Shown here: positions 31,641-41,352 of the stretch, one piece after another
How positions within the stretch are numbered: the stretch's first letter is position 1
Layout: the number at the start of each line of letters is the position of its first letter
Source of the DNA: Arthrobacter sp. zg-Y1171
Lineage (GTDB): Bacteria; Actinomycetota; Actinomycetes; Actinomycetales; Micrococcaceae
DNA length: 64,000 nt
Assembly (NCBI RefSeq): GCF_025244845.1
Contig: NZ_CP104264.1
Span: 1,240,001-1,304,000, forward strand
Direction: 5' to 3'
Program-made: the position numbers and the translations under genes
Notes under the pieces: model-generated
Databases searched by the model: none
Told to the model about the DNA's origin: nothing
What the model saw: the letters and a program-made list of their open reading frames with translations, nothing else

Positions 31641-32861
31641 ATGACACCAGCACCCCGTTCCGGATCCGGCCGCAATACCCCTCGCGGCGGCGGACGCAGT
31701 GCCGGTGGCCCCGCCGGCGGCAAGAGCTACGGCCGCGGCTCCAAGCCCTCCTCCAACCGCACCGGCGGCCCGCGCTCGGCATCGGGCCTGAAGCCCGGTG
31801 AAGACCGCGCCAACGGCTACCGGCCCGTCAGCCCCGAGGCCGCCCGCCCGGAGAAATTCAAGTCCGACGCCGTGAAGGCCTTCGGATCAAGCAACTCCGG
31901 CAAGACCGGTGCACCCCGGACCGGCGACCCGAAGTCCGGTGCTCCCAAATCGGGCGGCTTCAAGCCGGGTTCCAAGTCCGGTGCCGGCAAGTTCGGCGGC
32001 CCGCAGGCAGGCCAGCGCAAGAGCGGCGACCGCGCTTTCCGCGGGGAGCGCTTCGGTCAGAACCTGGGCCCCGTGCGCCGTTCCACCACCCGCCGCCCCG
32101 CGGCCCCGGTGATTTCCGAACAGCACAACCCCGAAGGCGTCCGCCTGCAGAAGGTCATGGCCAGCGCCGGCGTTGCCTCACGCCGCGTGTGCGAGGAAAT
32201 GATTGCCGAAGGCCGCGTCGAAGTTGACGGCCAGGTTGTCACCGAGCTCGGCGTCCGCGTCGACCCGGAGACGGTGGCCATCCATGTGGACGGCATGCGC
32301 CTGCAGCTGGATGAAACCCAGAAGTACTACGTGTTCAACAAGCCCCGCGGCGTCATCTCCACCATGGAAGACCCCGAAGGGCGTCCCTGCATCAGCGACT
32401 TCCTTAAGTCCACCAGCAAGAACGAGCGTTTGTTCCACGTTGGCCGGCTGGACAACGAAACCGAGGGCCTGCTGCTGCTGACCAATGACGGCGAGCTGAC
32501 CAACCGGCTGACGCACCCCTCCTACGAAGTGCCCAAAACCTACCTGGTGCAGGTCCGCGGACCGATGAACCACGGCGTGGGCGCACAGATGCGGGAAGGC
32601 ATTGAACTGGAAGACGGCTTCCAGAAGGTTGATTCCTTCAAACTGGTCGACTCCACCCCGGGCCACCTCCTGGTCGAGGTCGTCCTGCACTCGGGCCGCA
32701 ACCGCATTGTGCGCCGGCTGTTCGACGCCGTCGGCCACCCGGTGGAGCGCCTCGTCCGCACCAAGATCGGCCCGATCAGCCTGGGCGACCAGCGCCAGGG
32801 CAGCATCCGCGTCCTCGGCCGCGGCGAGGTCGGACACCTGCTCGCCTCCGTAGGACTGTAG
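31641..32861 (+). CDS. rluB: rRNA pseudouridine synthase, RluB type, with basic N-terminal tail
   Basis: 406 residues. Residues 1 to about 160 are disordered and basic (Gly/Ser/Lys/Arg-rich, with GxxKSG-like units such as TGDPKSGAPKSGGFKPG). The S4 domain starts at VRLQKVMASAGVASRR and the catalytic domain follows, with the catalytic Asp in GRLDNETEGLLLLTNDG. It modifies U2605-type positions in 23S rRNA. The tail is not part of the typical ~250-residue enzyme and probably adds RNA affinity. Confidence 0.9.
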   Translation: MTPAPRSGSGRNTPRGGGRSAGGPAGGKSYGRGSKPSSNRTGGPRSASGLKPGEDRANGYRPVSPEAARPEKFKSDAVKAFGSSNSGKTGAPRTGDPKSGAPKSGGFKPGSKSGAGKFGGPQAGQRKSGDRAFRGERFGQNLGPVRRSTTRRPAAPVISEQHNPEGVRLQKVMASAGVASRRVCEEMIAEGRVEVDGQVVTELGVRVDPETVAIHVDGMRLQLDETQKYYVFNKPRGVISTMEDPEGRPCISDFLKSTSKNERLFHVGRLDNETEGLLLLTNDGELTNRLTHPSYEVPKTYLVQVRGPMNHGVGAQMREGIELEDGFQKVDSFKLVDSTPGHLLVEVVLHSGRNRIVRRLFDAVGHPVERLVRTKIGPISLGDQRQGSIRVLGRGEVGHLLASVGL

Positions 32862-32864
32862 CCA

Positions 32865-33974
32865 ATGGCCGCTGCCGCTGACGGGGGCACCCACCTGTCC
32901 GGATCCGTGCTGATCATCGGCACGGGACTGCTGGGCACCAGTATCGGCCTCGGGCTTTCTGCCCGGGGTGTCGACGTGGTGCTCTCGGACCTGTCTCCCT
33001 CGACAGAGGCCGTGGCCCGCGACATCGGCGCCGGACGGTTGCTTAGCACCGCCGGTGAAGGCTTCGAGCCGGCACTCGTCGTCGTTGCCGCTCCTCCGGA
33101 CGTCACCGCGGCCCTGGCCGCGGCAGCACTGAAGGACTGGCCGGCCGCCGTCGTCGTCGATATTGCCAGCGTCAAGTCCGCCGTCCTGGCGGACCTGCGG
33201 GAGCGCGACGCCGACCTCAGCCGTTATGTGGGCACGCACCCGATGGCGGGCCGGGAGAAATCCGGGCCGGTGGCTGCGCGGGCGGAACTGTTCAACGGGA
33301 TGCCCTGGGTGATCTGCCCGCCGGAGGAAGCGGCTCCGGACGCCGTCCGCCGTGCCGAGGCCCTTGCCTTCGACCTGGGCGCCGTGGTCTCCCGGATGTC
33401 CGCCGAAGAGCACGACGCGTCCGTGGCGCTGACCTCGCACCTGCCGCAGGTCATGGCTTCCCTGGTGGCGAGCCGGCTGCAGGAAACCCCGCCGCAGTCC
33501 CTCGCCCTGTCCGGCAACGGCCTGCGGGACGTGACCCGGATTGCCGCCAGCGATCCGAATCTCTGGGTGCAGATCCTCAGCGGAAACGCCGGGCGGCTGG
33601 TGCCGATCCTGCACGGGGTCCGCGAGGACCTGAACCGGCTGATCCGCACGCTCGAAGACCCGGTGGCGGACGGTGCGCGCCTGGACATGGCGCAGCTGAT
33701 TGCCGAAGGCAACGCTGGGCAGGCCCGGATTCCGGGCAAGCACGGCGGACCGGCGCAGACCTTTGTGTCCTTCACCGTCCTGGTGGATGACACACCGGGC
33801 CAGATTGCCCGGCTGCTCACCGAAATCGGTGAGATCGGCGTGAACCTGGAGGACCTCCGGCTGGAGCACGCCTCCGGCCGGCAGGTGGGACGGGCGGAAA
33901 TCTCCGTCCTGCCCGGCCGGGTGAATGACCTTGTTTCTGAATTAAGCGCCCGCGGGTGGAAGGTAGTGCAGTGA
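32865..33974 (+). CDS. tyrA: Prephenate dehydrogenase
   Basis: 369 residues, 3 bases after rluB. NAD(P)-binding VLIIGTGLLGTSIGLGL at the N-terminus and the catalytic GTHPMAGREKSG (His). A C-terminal ACT-like segment (about 290-369, FTVLVDDTPGQIARLL) is the usual site of tyrosine feedback. It converts prephenate to hydroxyphenylpyruvate for tyrosine synthesis. Overlaps cmk by 4 bases (GTGA). Confidence 0.92.
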   Translation: MAAAADGGTHLSGSVLIIGTGLLGTSIGLGLSARGVDVVLSDLSPSTEAVARDIGAGRLLSTAGEGFEPALVVVAAPPDVTAALAAAALKDWPAAVVVDIASVKSAVLADLRERDADLSRYVGTHPMAGREKSGPVAARAELFNGMPWVICPPEEAAPDAVRRAEALAFDLGAVVSRMSAEEHDASVALTSHLPQVMASLVASRLQETPPQSLALSGNGLRDVTRIAASDPNLWVQILSGNAGRLVPILHGVREDLNRLIRTLEDPVADGARLDMAQLIAEGNAGQARIPGKHGGPAQTFVSFTVLVDDTPGQIARLLTEIGEIGVNLEDLRLEHASGRQVGRAEISVLPGRVNDLVSELSARGWKVVQ

Positions 33975-34672
33975 GTTCTAATGTGGATCCGGCCCAGTTC
34001 CGGCAGGGCAAGCCGCTGGTTGTGGCCATCGACGGACCGTCGGGTTCGGGCAAGTCCAGCATCAGCCGTGAAGTGGCCCGCCGCCTGCACGCCGCCTACC
34101 TCGACACCGGTGCCATGTACCGCGCGGTCACGCTCTCCTGCATGGAGGCCGGCATCGACCTGACTGATTCGGTGGCCGTCGAGGCCGCCGCGGAAAACGC
34201 CGATATTGCCCTCAGCCTGTCCCCGGACGAGGAATGGGTGCGGGTCAGCGGCCGGGACGTCACCGACGCGATCCGCGAGCCCGCCGTCTCGTCCTCGGTC
34301 AGCGCCGTCGCCACCACCCTGGGTGCCCGGGCGGAACTCGTCCGGCGCCAGCAGCAGCTGATTCGGGACTCCGGCCTGCGGATCGTGGCCGAGGGCCGGG
34401 ACATCACCACAGTGGTGGCTCCGCATGCCGAGGTGCGGATCCTGCTCACCGCCAGCGAAGAAGCCCGGCTCCGCCGCCGCGGCATCCAGCTGGGCGGCAC
34501 GCAGACCGCAGCCGCCCTGAAGGAACAGGTACTGGTCCGCGACGCGAAGGACTCCACCGTGGTGGAATTCCAGCAGGCCGCCGACGGCGTCGTCACCATC
34601 GATTCATCCGACCTGGACTTCGAAGAGACGGTCTCGGCCGTGCTCGAAGTGGTTTTCACCAGTACCCACTAG
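33971..34672 (+). CDS. cmk: Cytidylate kinase
   Basis: 233 residues, GTG start overlapping the tyrA stop. P-loop [20 protein letters not shown] and the EGRDITTVV segment define CMP/dCMP kinase. It phosphorylates CMP and dCMP. Position between tyrA and der is conserved in actinobacteria. Confidence 0.94.
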   Translation: MSSNVDPAQFRQGKPLVVAIDGPSGSGKSSISREVARRLHAAYLDTGAMYRAVTLSCMEAGIDLTDSVAVEAAAENADIALSLSPDEEWVRVSGRDVTDAIREPAVSSSVSAVATTLGARAELVRRQQQLIRDSGLRIVAEGRDITTVVAPHAEVRILLTASEEARLRRRGIQLGGTQTAAALKEQVLVRDAKDSTVVEFQQAADGVVTIDSSDLDFEETVSAVLEVVFTSTH

Positions 34673-34700
34673 CTCCCTGCCGGGGGACCCGGCACCAACT

Positions 34701-34720
34701 ACGGGCACCCGCCCGTGTTT
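34701..34720 (+). terminator. Weak hairpin between cmk and der
   Basis: ACGGGC-ACCC-GCCCGT followed by GTTT. A second stem TGCCGGG-GGA-CCCGGCA is at 34678-34694 without a T-run. These could be partial terminators or der leader structure; the evidence is thin. der is 170 bases downstream. Confidence 0.35.
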
Positions 34721-34842
34721 CAATGGGAGGAGGACATCCGGCGGCAACGCCGCAAGGTATCCTCCCTCACACTTACCGGGCTGAACGTCCGGCGACGGCC
34801 TGTACGCAGTGCTGCAGACCTCAACGGAAAGAAAGCAATTCA

Positions 34843-36405
34843 ATGAACGGAAAACCTCTCAACGACGACACCGCCGGTGACGGGATCTCCACGGACGAGT
34901 ACGTCCCGTCCGGAGAAGACCAGATCGACGAGCGCCTCGCGGCAATGGATGACGACGAGGCCGATATCCGCGCCCGTTCCCTCCGCGCCGGTCTCGACGA
35001 CTATGAACTTGATGAAGAAGACGCCGCGCTGCTCGCCGGCGGCTTCGAAGAATACGACGAAGACGCACCCCTGCGCCAGGATCCGGTGGTCGCCATCGTG
35101 GGCCGCCCGAACGTGGGCAAATCGACCCTGGTGAACCGTATCCTCGGCCGCCGTGAGGCCGTCGTCGAAGACACCCCCGGTGTGACCCGTGACCGGGTTA
35201 CCTACCCCGCGACCTGGAACGGCGTGAACTTCACCCTGGTGGATACCGGCGGCTGGGAGCACGACGCCCGCGGCATCCACGCCCGGGTAGCCGACCAGGC
35301 CGAAATCGCCGTTGACCACGCCGACGCCGTCATGCTGGTGGTCGACGCGACCGTCGGCATCACCGCCACCGACGAAGCCGTGGTGCGGATGCTGCGCGGC
35401 AAGGGCAAGCCCGTCGTCGTCGTCGCCAACAAGGTGGACGACATCCAGAACGAAGCCGATGCCTCCTCCCTCTGGGGCCTGGGCTTCGGTGAGCCGTACC
35501 CGGTCTCCGCCCTGCACGGCCGCGGCACCGGTGACATGCTCGACGCCGTCCTCGACGTGCTGCCCGAGTACTCGGCGTACGGCGGACTGGACCGCTCCGG
35601 CGGACCGCGACGCATCGCCCTGATCGGCCGCCCGAACGTGGGCAAGTCCTCGCTGCTGAACAAGCTCGCCGGTTCCGAACGCGTGGTCGTTGATGACACC
35701 GCCGGCACCACCCGCGACCCGGTGGACGAAATGATCGAGCTCGGCGGCCGCACCTGGCGCTTCGTCGACACCGCCGGCATCCGCCGCCGCCAGCACATGG
35801 CACAGGGCGCCGACTTCTACGCCTCCCTGCGTACCCAGGCTGCCCTGGAAAAGGCCGAGGTCGCCGTCGTGCTCCTGGCCGTGGACGAGGTCCTCAGCGA
35901 GCAGGACGTCCGTATCCTGCAGCTGGCCATCGAATCCGGCCGCGCACTGGTTCTCGCCTTCAACAAGTGGGACCTGCTCGACGACGAGCGCCGCCGTTAC
36001 CTCAAGATCGAGATCGAGCGGGACCTGGCCCACGTTGAATGGGCTCCCCACGTCAACATCTCGGCCAAGACCGGCTGGCACAAGGACCGTCTTGTTCCGG
36101 CACTGGATACTGCCCTGGAAAACTGGGACAAGCGCATCCCCACCGGAAAGCTCAACGCCTTCCTGGGTGAGCTTGTCGCGGCCCATCCGCACCCCGTGCG
36201 CGGCGGCAAGCAGCCCCGCATCCTCTTCGGTACGCAGGCTTCCTCACGTCCGCCGAAGTTCGTGCTGTTCACCACCGGCTTCCTGGATCCCGGCTACCGC
36301 CGCTTCATCACCCGCCGGCTGCGTGAAACCTTCGGCTTCGAGGGCACGCCCATCGAGGTCAGCATGCGCGTCCGCGAGAAGCGCGGCAAGACCAGCAAGC
36401 GCTAA
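34843..36405 (+). CDS. der: Ribosome-assembly GTPase Der (EngA)
   Basis: 520 residues. Two tandem GTPase domains, each with GRPNVGKS (about residues 87 and 265), [12 protein letters not shown] and NKVD/NKWD motifs, followed by a KH-like domain (about 430-515). It acts in 50S subunit assembly. The N-terminal ~80 residues are acidic and disordered (runs like [20 protein letters not shown]); similar extensions are common in actinobacterial Der. Confidence 0.95.
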   Translation: MNGKPLNDDTAGDGISTDEYVPSGEDQIDERLAAMDDDEADIRARSLRAGLDDYELDEEDAALLAGGFEEYDEDAPLRQDPVVAIVGRPNVGKSTLVNRILGRREAVVEDTPGVTRDRVTYPATWNGVNFTLVDTGGWEHDARGIHARVADQAEIAVDHADAVMLVVDATVGITATDEAVVRMLRGKGKPVVVVANKVDDIQNEADASSLWGLGFGEPYPVSALHGRGTGDMLDAVLDVLPEYSAYGGLDRSGGPRRIALIGRPNVGKSSLLNKLAGSERVVVDDTAGTTRDPVDEMIELGGRTWRFVDTAGIRRRQHMAQGADFYASLRTQAALEKAEVAVVLLAVDEVLSEQDVRILQLAIESGRALVLAFNKWDLLDDERRRYLKIEIERDLAHVEWAPHVNISAKTGWHKDRLVPALDTALENWDKRIPTGKLNAFLGELVAAHPHPVRGGKQPRILFGTQASSRPPKFVLFTTGFLDPGYRRFITRRLRETFGFEGTPIEVSMRVREKRGKTSKR

Positions 36406-36418
36406 GTCTCTTGGTGTA

Positions 36419-36464
36419 AAGCCCCGGTCCCGTTCCCTTATGGGGGAGCGGGGCCGGGGCTTTC
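36419..36464 (+). terminator. Terminator after der
   Basis: Long GC stem (AAGCCCCGGTCCCG with GCGGGGCCGGGGCTT, one G-U pair) and loop around TTAT, ending in TTT. This closes the conserved core operon. Confidence 0.9.
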
Positions 36465-36578
36465 CGCAGTTTTGGGGCGCAGGCTGCGGTGCTGTCGGGT
36501 AGGCGGGCCGAGGGTGTTGGGTGTGACAGCGTGGCTTCGGGACTGTGACAGCGGCCCGGGGGACCGGCGGCTCATCAC

Positions 36579-36691
36579 TGTACAGATAACGGGGCTATCC
36601 GGCTGCGAGCAGCCCGTTATCTGTACAAGCGCGGCGGCCGGGAAGCGGAGAAGCCCGTATCTGTACAACCAGGGCAACGGGGAAGCGGATA
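36579..36691. repeat. REP-like inverted and direct repeats
   Basis: TGTACAGATAACGGGGCT (36579-36596) and AGCCCGTTATCTGTACA (36611-36627) are inverted copies across a 14-base loop. The second unit is then repeated directly: 36611-36651 and 36652-36691 share AGCCCG(T)TATCTGTACAA and a GGGAAGCGGA(G/T)A end. Intergenic, just before the tRNA. Likely a dispersed bacterial repeat family. Confidence 0.7.
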
Positions 36692-36836
36692 AGCCGAAGC
36701 GGGGGAGCTGGTGCGCGCTCTGTTTTTGGCCGTACGCCGGTGCCCGCAACGCCCGCGAGCCTCGATGCGACGTAATCGCCGGTTGTGGTGTAAGGTATTT
36801 GAGGTGGTTCAGCCGGGAGACATTCCGGAAGAACTG

Positions 36837-36910
<74 letters not shown>

Positions 36911-36914
36911 CGGT

Positions 36915-36949
36915 AAGCCTGATGAAACGCGAGTTTCGTCAGGCTTTTG
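36915..36949 (+). terminator. tRNA-Pro terminator
   Basis: Stem AAGCCTGATGAAAC / GTTTCGTCAGGCTT with loop GCGA and a TTTTG tail, 4 bases after the tRNA. Confidence 0.92.
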
Positions 36950-36998
36950 TCGTTTAAGCGGGTGCGGGCTGAGCCTGCCGCAGAGCCCGGCCGATGCT

Positions 36999-37640
36999 CT
37001 AGTCACCACCCTCAAGGAAGCCGCCGTCGAGGACCCAGTTGTAGCGCAGCCTCAGTGCGCGCTCGGTGCTGGCTGCCAGCGTTGCCACCAGCAGCACCAA
37101 GTTCGCCGATGCCGGAAGCTGGAACGGACTGGAGAACGTGCCGATGTTCTCCGCGACGGGCGGGAGCTGCATGATCTGCTCAATGATCTGCGGAACGCCG
37201 AGCACGAGCGCGACCACGAGTACGCTGGCCGATACGATGCCAACGGCACGGCTCAGCGCCGGATTGGTCCGTTCCAGTCGGGCGCGCAGTCCTTCGGCCG
37301 AGGCAGGATCAGGTAGAAGCTGTCGCTCGGACCCGTCGGGCGTCACATAGTGGCAGCGTCTGAGCCCGTAGATGCTGACCTCGACCTCGATGGCGCCACC
37401 CGGCACTGCGAACACCGCGGGAAGTTTCGATCGGGCCTGGTTGACCCCGTTGCGGTAGAGCTGCGCGCGCACTTCGCCGTCCGAATCACCCCCGGGCCGG
37501 ACCTCTACGGACCAGATCTCCGGTGAACCGTCCTCGCCGGCGAGCTGCAGATGAAAGAGGGAACGCGAGAACAGCTGCCACCATCGATAGCGCGGAAGCG
37601 TATGGCCGTCCCCGGGGTCCGGCGTCTCTTTGCGTGTCAC
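36999..37640 (-). CDS. Uncharacterised protein with two membrane helices
   Basis: 213 residues from GTG 37640, which follows GGGAGGAACAA; the frame is open far upstream but overlaps the neighbouring gene there. The N-terminal ~120 residues are soluble (with RWWQLFSRSLFHLQL and a beta-rich part VFAVPGGAIEVEVSIYGLRR). Then follow one hydrophobic helix (about 141-165) and another less strong one (about 188-207). I do not recognise a family. It is co-directional with and just downstream of the Sm_multidrug_ex-like gene, so the two may work together. Confidence 0.7.
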   Translation of the reverse strand: MTRKETPDPGDGHTLPRYRWWQLFSRSLFHLQLAGEDGSPEIWSVEVRPGGDSDGEVRAQLYRNGVNQARSKLPAVFAVPGGAIEVEVSIYGLRRCHYVTPDGSERQLLPDPASAEGLRARLERTNPALSRAVGIVSASVLVVALVLGVPQIIEQIMQLPPVAENIGTFSSPFQLPASANLVLLVATLAASTERALRLRYNWVLDGGFLEGGD

Positions 37641-37729
37641 TTGTTCCTCCCGGAATCGCTTCTTCGGAGCTGCCCTGCCAGCGCGGCTACGTTCCGCCGA
37701 TGGATCTTCGATCCGGCCTTTCACGTGAC

Positions 37730-38314
37730 TCAGACCCCGACGACGAAGGTGAGGGCGGCCCAGAACAAGACGGTGGCCACTGTCGTCCATATGACGATTG
37801 CCACACCTTGCCAGAGCAGCACCCAGCCACGGGGGGTTCCGCTCGCGATGAGGATCGCGGAGGTGAACTGGGTCGGGATTGCAAGGGGACCGAGGATGCT
37901 CGCGCCGGGGACGCCGAAGCGGACGAGCCACTTCATGAAGCGCTGGCGCCCCTTGGATACGGGCTTGGCCGGCGCCGTCTCCTCGAACGCAGCGGACCCC
38001 TGGTAACCCAGGGAGGCCGGGACGCGCTCGGCGCTCCGGGCAGCCGAGACACGGTCCCTGTTGTGGTTGGTGACCGCAGTGCGGGCCCGGGAGGTGAAGA
38101 GCACCACGAGAACCACGCTCAGGAAATTGCCGACTGCGGCGGCGATACCGGCAACGATAGGGTGGAGGCCGCCGAGGATGCCGATCACGGAGGCCCCTTC
38201 GGTCTCGATGAACGGGACGGCCCCGGCGAGCATCACGATGAAGGGCCGGATGATCTCGGGCACTTGGGCCGCCAGATCCTGGAAGTTGATGATCAGTTCC
38301 TGAATGAGGTTCAT
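37730..38314 (-). CDS. Small multidrug-export-like membrane protein (COG2426 type)
   Basis: 194 residues. Hydrophobic segments are at about residues 22-42, 46-72, 129-150 and 160-190. The motif PFIETEGASVIGILGGLHPI and the later segment VRFGVPGASILGPLAIPTQF match the pattern of the Sm_multidrug_ex family (Pro-x-x-Glu and a Gly/Pro-rich second half). The name is historical; transport substrates are not established. It is divergent from the LuxR regulator at 38591, which may control it. Confidence 0.7.
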   Translation of the reverse strand: MNLIQELIINFQDLAAQVPEIIRPFIVMLAGAVPFIETEGASVIGILGGLHPIVAGIAAAVGNFLSVVLVVLFTSRARTAVTNHNRDRVSAARSAERVPASLGYQGSAAFEETAPAKPVSKGRQRFMKWLVRFGVPGASILGPLAIPTQFTSAILIASGTPRGWVLLWQGVAIVIWTTVATVLFWAALTFVVGV

Positions 38315-38536
38315 GGTTCGGCGCTTCTTTCTTATGTCTTATGCGGGTCGTGGATTCGTGCGATTCTCGAAACGGTCCGGCACAAACCGTGTTCCCAGGT
38401 CTGGGCCGGGCCGTACTGCTTCGCCTGCACCGGAGTCTTCAGATTCGCAGCGGCAGCGGGGTCTTCGCATCGGTGGAAACCCCTGCCTTTCCGCCGGTTT
38501 CCGCCTAGCTGCTTGGGTCGGAGCGACTTCGATTGC

Positions 38537-38555
38537 GTAGGTGAAAATTGCCTAC
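38537..38555. promoter_or_regulatory. Inverted repeat upstream of the LuxR regulator
   Basis: GTAGG-N9-CCTAC, lying 36 bases before the ATG at 38591 within the divergent region (38315-38590, no gene seen). It overlaps a possible -10 (TACTAA, 38553-38558). It could be an autoregulatory operator. Confidence 0.4.
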
Positions 38556-38590
38556 TAAGGTGCCGTCATGCTCTGAAGGGAGCGACACTG

Positions 38591-41320
38591 ATGGACTTCC
38601 TGGGCCGCTCCGCGGACCGCGCAACGGTCGACAACCTCCTCTCGCAGGCACGTGCCGGGCTGAGTGGGGCAGTCATCGTCCGAGGGGAAGCGGGAATCGG
38701 AAAGACGGCGTTGCTCGAGTACGCCCGCGGCAGGGCTGATGCCTCGGGGTTCCGAGTAGTGTCCTCGGTCGGGGTGGAGTGCGAGACGCAGTTCGCTTTT
38801 GCCGGCCTGCATCAGTTGTGCGCGCCCCTGCTGGACCGCATGGGTGCCCTGCCCGAGCCGCAGCAGACCGCTCTGGGCGTGGCGTTCGGGCAGCGAAACG
38901 GTGCAGTACCGGATTGGTTTCTGATAGGGCTGGCCACTCTCAACCTGCTGGCCGAGGCCGCTGAGGAAGGGCCCCTTCTGTGCCTCGTTGACGATGCGCA
39001 GTGGCTGGACGAGGCGTCGGCTCAGGTCCTCACATTTGTGGCACGACGGGTCGCCGCGGAGCCGATGGCGCTGGTGTTCGCACTGCGGGAGCCCACCGAC
39101 CGCGATGTGCGCGGGTTCGACGGCATACCCGGCTTACGCTTGGGCGGGCTCGACGAGGCCGACGCGCGGGAGCTGCTGGCAGCAGCCGACTACGTACCCC
39201 TGGACGACGGGATGCGCGAGCATGTCGTCGCGGAGGCGCACGGGAACCCTCTCGCGCTGCTGGAGCTGGCCCGAAGCGCGCCGGCGGCATGGGTGGCCGG
39301 CGGGTTCGAGCCGGTGCCGGGCATCACGGACCGCATCGAGGACACCTTTCGGCGCCGCGCGGACAGCCTGCCGGCACCTACTCGACTATTGCTGCTGGTT
39401 GCCGCGGCCGATTCTACCGGCGAGGTGGCGCTGCTCTGGCGTGCGGCCGCGCACCTGGGGATCGCCGGCGAGTCTGCCGCGCCCGCAGAGGCCGCCGGAC
39501 TCCTGGAGATTGATACACGGGTGAGGTTTCGCCATCCGCTGGTGCGTTCAGCTGTGCTTCGGTCCGCCGCCCCGCTGGAGCGCCGCCGTGCACACGACGC
39601 GCTGGCCGCTGCCATCGATCCAGACGTCGACCCCGACCGCCGCGCCTGGCACCGGGCCCAGGCCGTGCTGGGCACCGACGAGGACGCCGCCGCTGGGCTG
39701 GTGCGGTCAGCAGACCGGGCGCGCGCCCGCGGCGGGCTGGCCGCTGCGGCGGCGTTCATGGAGCATGCGGCCAGACTGACCCCTGACCCTGCCACCCGCG
39801 CGAGCCGGGCGCTGGAGGCCGCGCAGGATAAGCACGAGGCTGGTGCGGACGCCTCCGAGTTGCTGACGGTCGCTTCGGCCGGGCCGCTCGATACCCTGCA
39901 GCAGGCTCGCCTCGAACTGCTGCGCGCACGGATCGCGTTCCACCTCGCGCGCGACGCCGAAGGGCAAAGGATGCTGCTGGAAGCCGCTAAGAGCCTGGCC
40001 CCGCTGGACCCGGTGCTGTCCCGTGAGACGTATCTGCGCGCGCTCGAAGCGGCGATCGTCACCGGTGACTTCCGCCGCGGCCGCGGCATACCGGAAGTGA
40101 CCGAGGCTGCCCTGACGGCGCCCGTAGCGACGGGGTCTCTGCGGCCTGCGGATCTGCTGCTCGACGGGCTTGTGACGACCTTCACTCAGGGGTATTCGGC
40201 CGGTGTGCCGGAGCTGCGGCGGGCGCTGGCGGCCTTCGGAGGCCAGGAGCAGGATGTTGATGCGCTGAGCGTCGCCGACACCTGCCGCTGGGGGTGGCTC
40301 GCCAGCCGAACCGCAATGTCGGTGTTCGACGACGAGATGCTCCACGCCGTGTCCATCCGTCATGTCCGTCTGACCCGTGAGTCCGGCGCGCTTGCCGCAC
40401 TCCCGGACGCACTTCTGGGCCAATCCGTCATACAAGTGCTCTCGGGTGAGTTCGACCGCGCAGCCGAGCACGCAGCGATCGCAGCCGCGACCGAGGCTGT
40501 GCCCTTGCTGCACGCGCAGCTCCTCCTGTCTGCCTGGCGCGGCCGTCCAGACGAGACCGCCGGGATGCGCGCGAGCATTGTCCGCAAGGCTGCCGAACAG
40601 GCGCACAGCACCGAGGATGCCCTGACGCAGTACGCCATGGCGGTGCTGCATAACGGTCTGGGCGACTACTCCGCAGCTCATGCCGCGGCGGCACGGGCCT
40701 TCGACACCGAAGCGGTGAGGTTCAACAACCTGGCCCACTCTGAACTCGTCGAAGCGGCGTGCCGTTCCGGCCGGCCGGAGAGTGCGGCCGATGCGCTGGA
40801 GCAACTCACTTCACGCGCCCTCGCCAGCGGTACGCCGTGGGGGCTCGGTCTGGCGGCGCGTTCACGGGCTTTGACCTCTACGGGGACAGCCGCTGAGGAA
40901 CACTTCCGCGAGGCGATCGAACAACTCAACCGCTGCCGGATAACCACCCATCTCGCCCGAACGCACCTCGTCTACGGCGAGTGGCTCCGCCGCGAGGGCC
41001 GCCGCCAGGACGCCCGCGAACAGCTCCGCACCGCGCACGAACTGTTACTGGACATGGGCGCCGAGGCGTTCGCCGCCCGCGCCGCCCGCGAACTTCGCGC
41101 CACCGGCGAGCACCCCCGCAAGCGAAGCGCCCAGCCGGCCGACTCCCTCACCGCCCACGAGATGCACATCGCCCGGCTGGTGGCCACCGGTGCAACCTCC
41201 CGCGAAGTCGCCACGGAACTCTTTCTCAGCCCACGGACGATTGATGCCCACCTCCGCAATATTTTCCGCAAAATGGGCGTCACCTCGCGCCGTCAGCTCC
41301 GCGAGCTGTCCCTTTCCTGA
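38591..41320 (+). CDS. Large ATP-binding LuxR-family regulator (LAL/MalT-like)
   Basis: 909 residues from ATG 38591 (GAAGGGAG upstream); the longer open frame upstream lies antisense to the neighbouring gene. The N-terminal AAA/STAND ATPase has Walker A GEAGIGKTA (about 33-41) and Walker B LLCLVDDAQWLD (about 130-141). The middle ~550 residues are helical, TPR-like repeats. The C-terminal HTH is LTAHEMHIARLVATGATSRE followed by VATELFLSPRTIDAHLRNIF. This architecture is the LAL class of actinobacterial regulators, which respond to nutrients or control secondary metabolism. The target is not known. Confidence 0.88.
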   Translation: MDFLGRSADRATVDNLLSQARAGLSGAVIVRGEAGIGKTALLEYARGRADASGFRVVSSVGVECETQFAFAGLHQLCAPLLDRMGALPEPQQTALGVAFGQRNGAVPDWFLIGLATLNLLAEAAEEGPLLCLVDDAQWLDEASAQVLTFVARRVAAEPMALVFALREPTDRDVRGFDGIPGLRLGGLDEADARELLAAADYVPLDDGMREHVVAEAHGNPLALLELARSAPAAWVAGGFEPVPGITDRIEDTFRRRADSLPAPTRLLLLVAAADSTGEVALLWRAAAHLGIAGESAAPAEAAGLLEIDTRVRFRHPLVRSAVLRSAAPLERRRAHDALAAAIDPDVDPDRRAWHRAQAVLGTDEDAAAGLVRSADRARARGGLAAAAAFMEHAARLTPDPATRASRALEAAQDKHEAGADASELLTVASAGPLDTLQQARLELLRARIAFHLARDAEGQRMLLEAAKSLAPLDPVLSRETYLRALEAAIVTGDFRRGRGIPEVTEAALTAPVATGSLRPADLLLDGLVTTFTQGYSAGVPELRRALAAFGGQEQDVDALSVADTCRWGWLASRTAMSVFDDEMLHAVSIRHVRLTRESGALAALPDALLGQSVIQVLSGEFDRAAEHAAIAAATEAVPLLHAQLLLSAWRGRPDETAGMRASIVRKAAEQAHSTEDALTQYAMAVLHNGLGDYSAAHAAAARAFDTEAVRFNNLAHSELVEAACRSGRPESAADALEQLTSRALASGTPWGLGLAARSRALTSTGTAAEEHFREAIEQLNRCRITTHLARTHLVYGEWLRREGRRQDAREQLRTAHELLLDMGAEAFAARAARELRATGEHPRKRSAQPADSLTAHEMHIARLVATGATSREVATELFLSPRTIDAHLRNIFRKMGVTSRRQLRELSLS

Positions 41321-41352
41321 CGCCCGCGGGCGTGACGGTCGAGGCCTCGCCA

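Noticed and set aside
37523..38590. Upstream extension of the LuxR frame (about 356 more codons)
   Set aside because: It is antisense to the membrane-protein genes; the ATG at 38591 has a ribosome site and begins the conserved ATPase domain.
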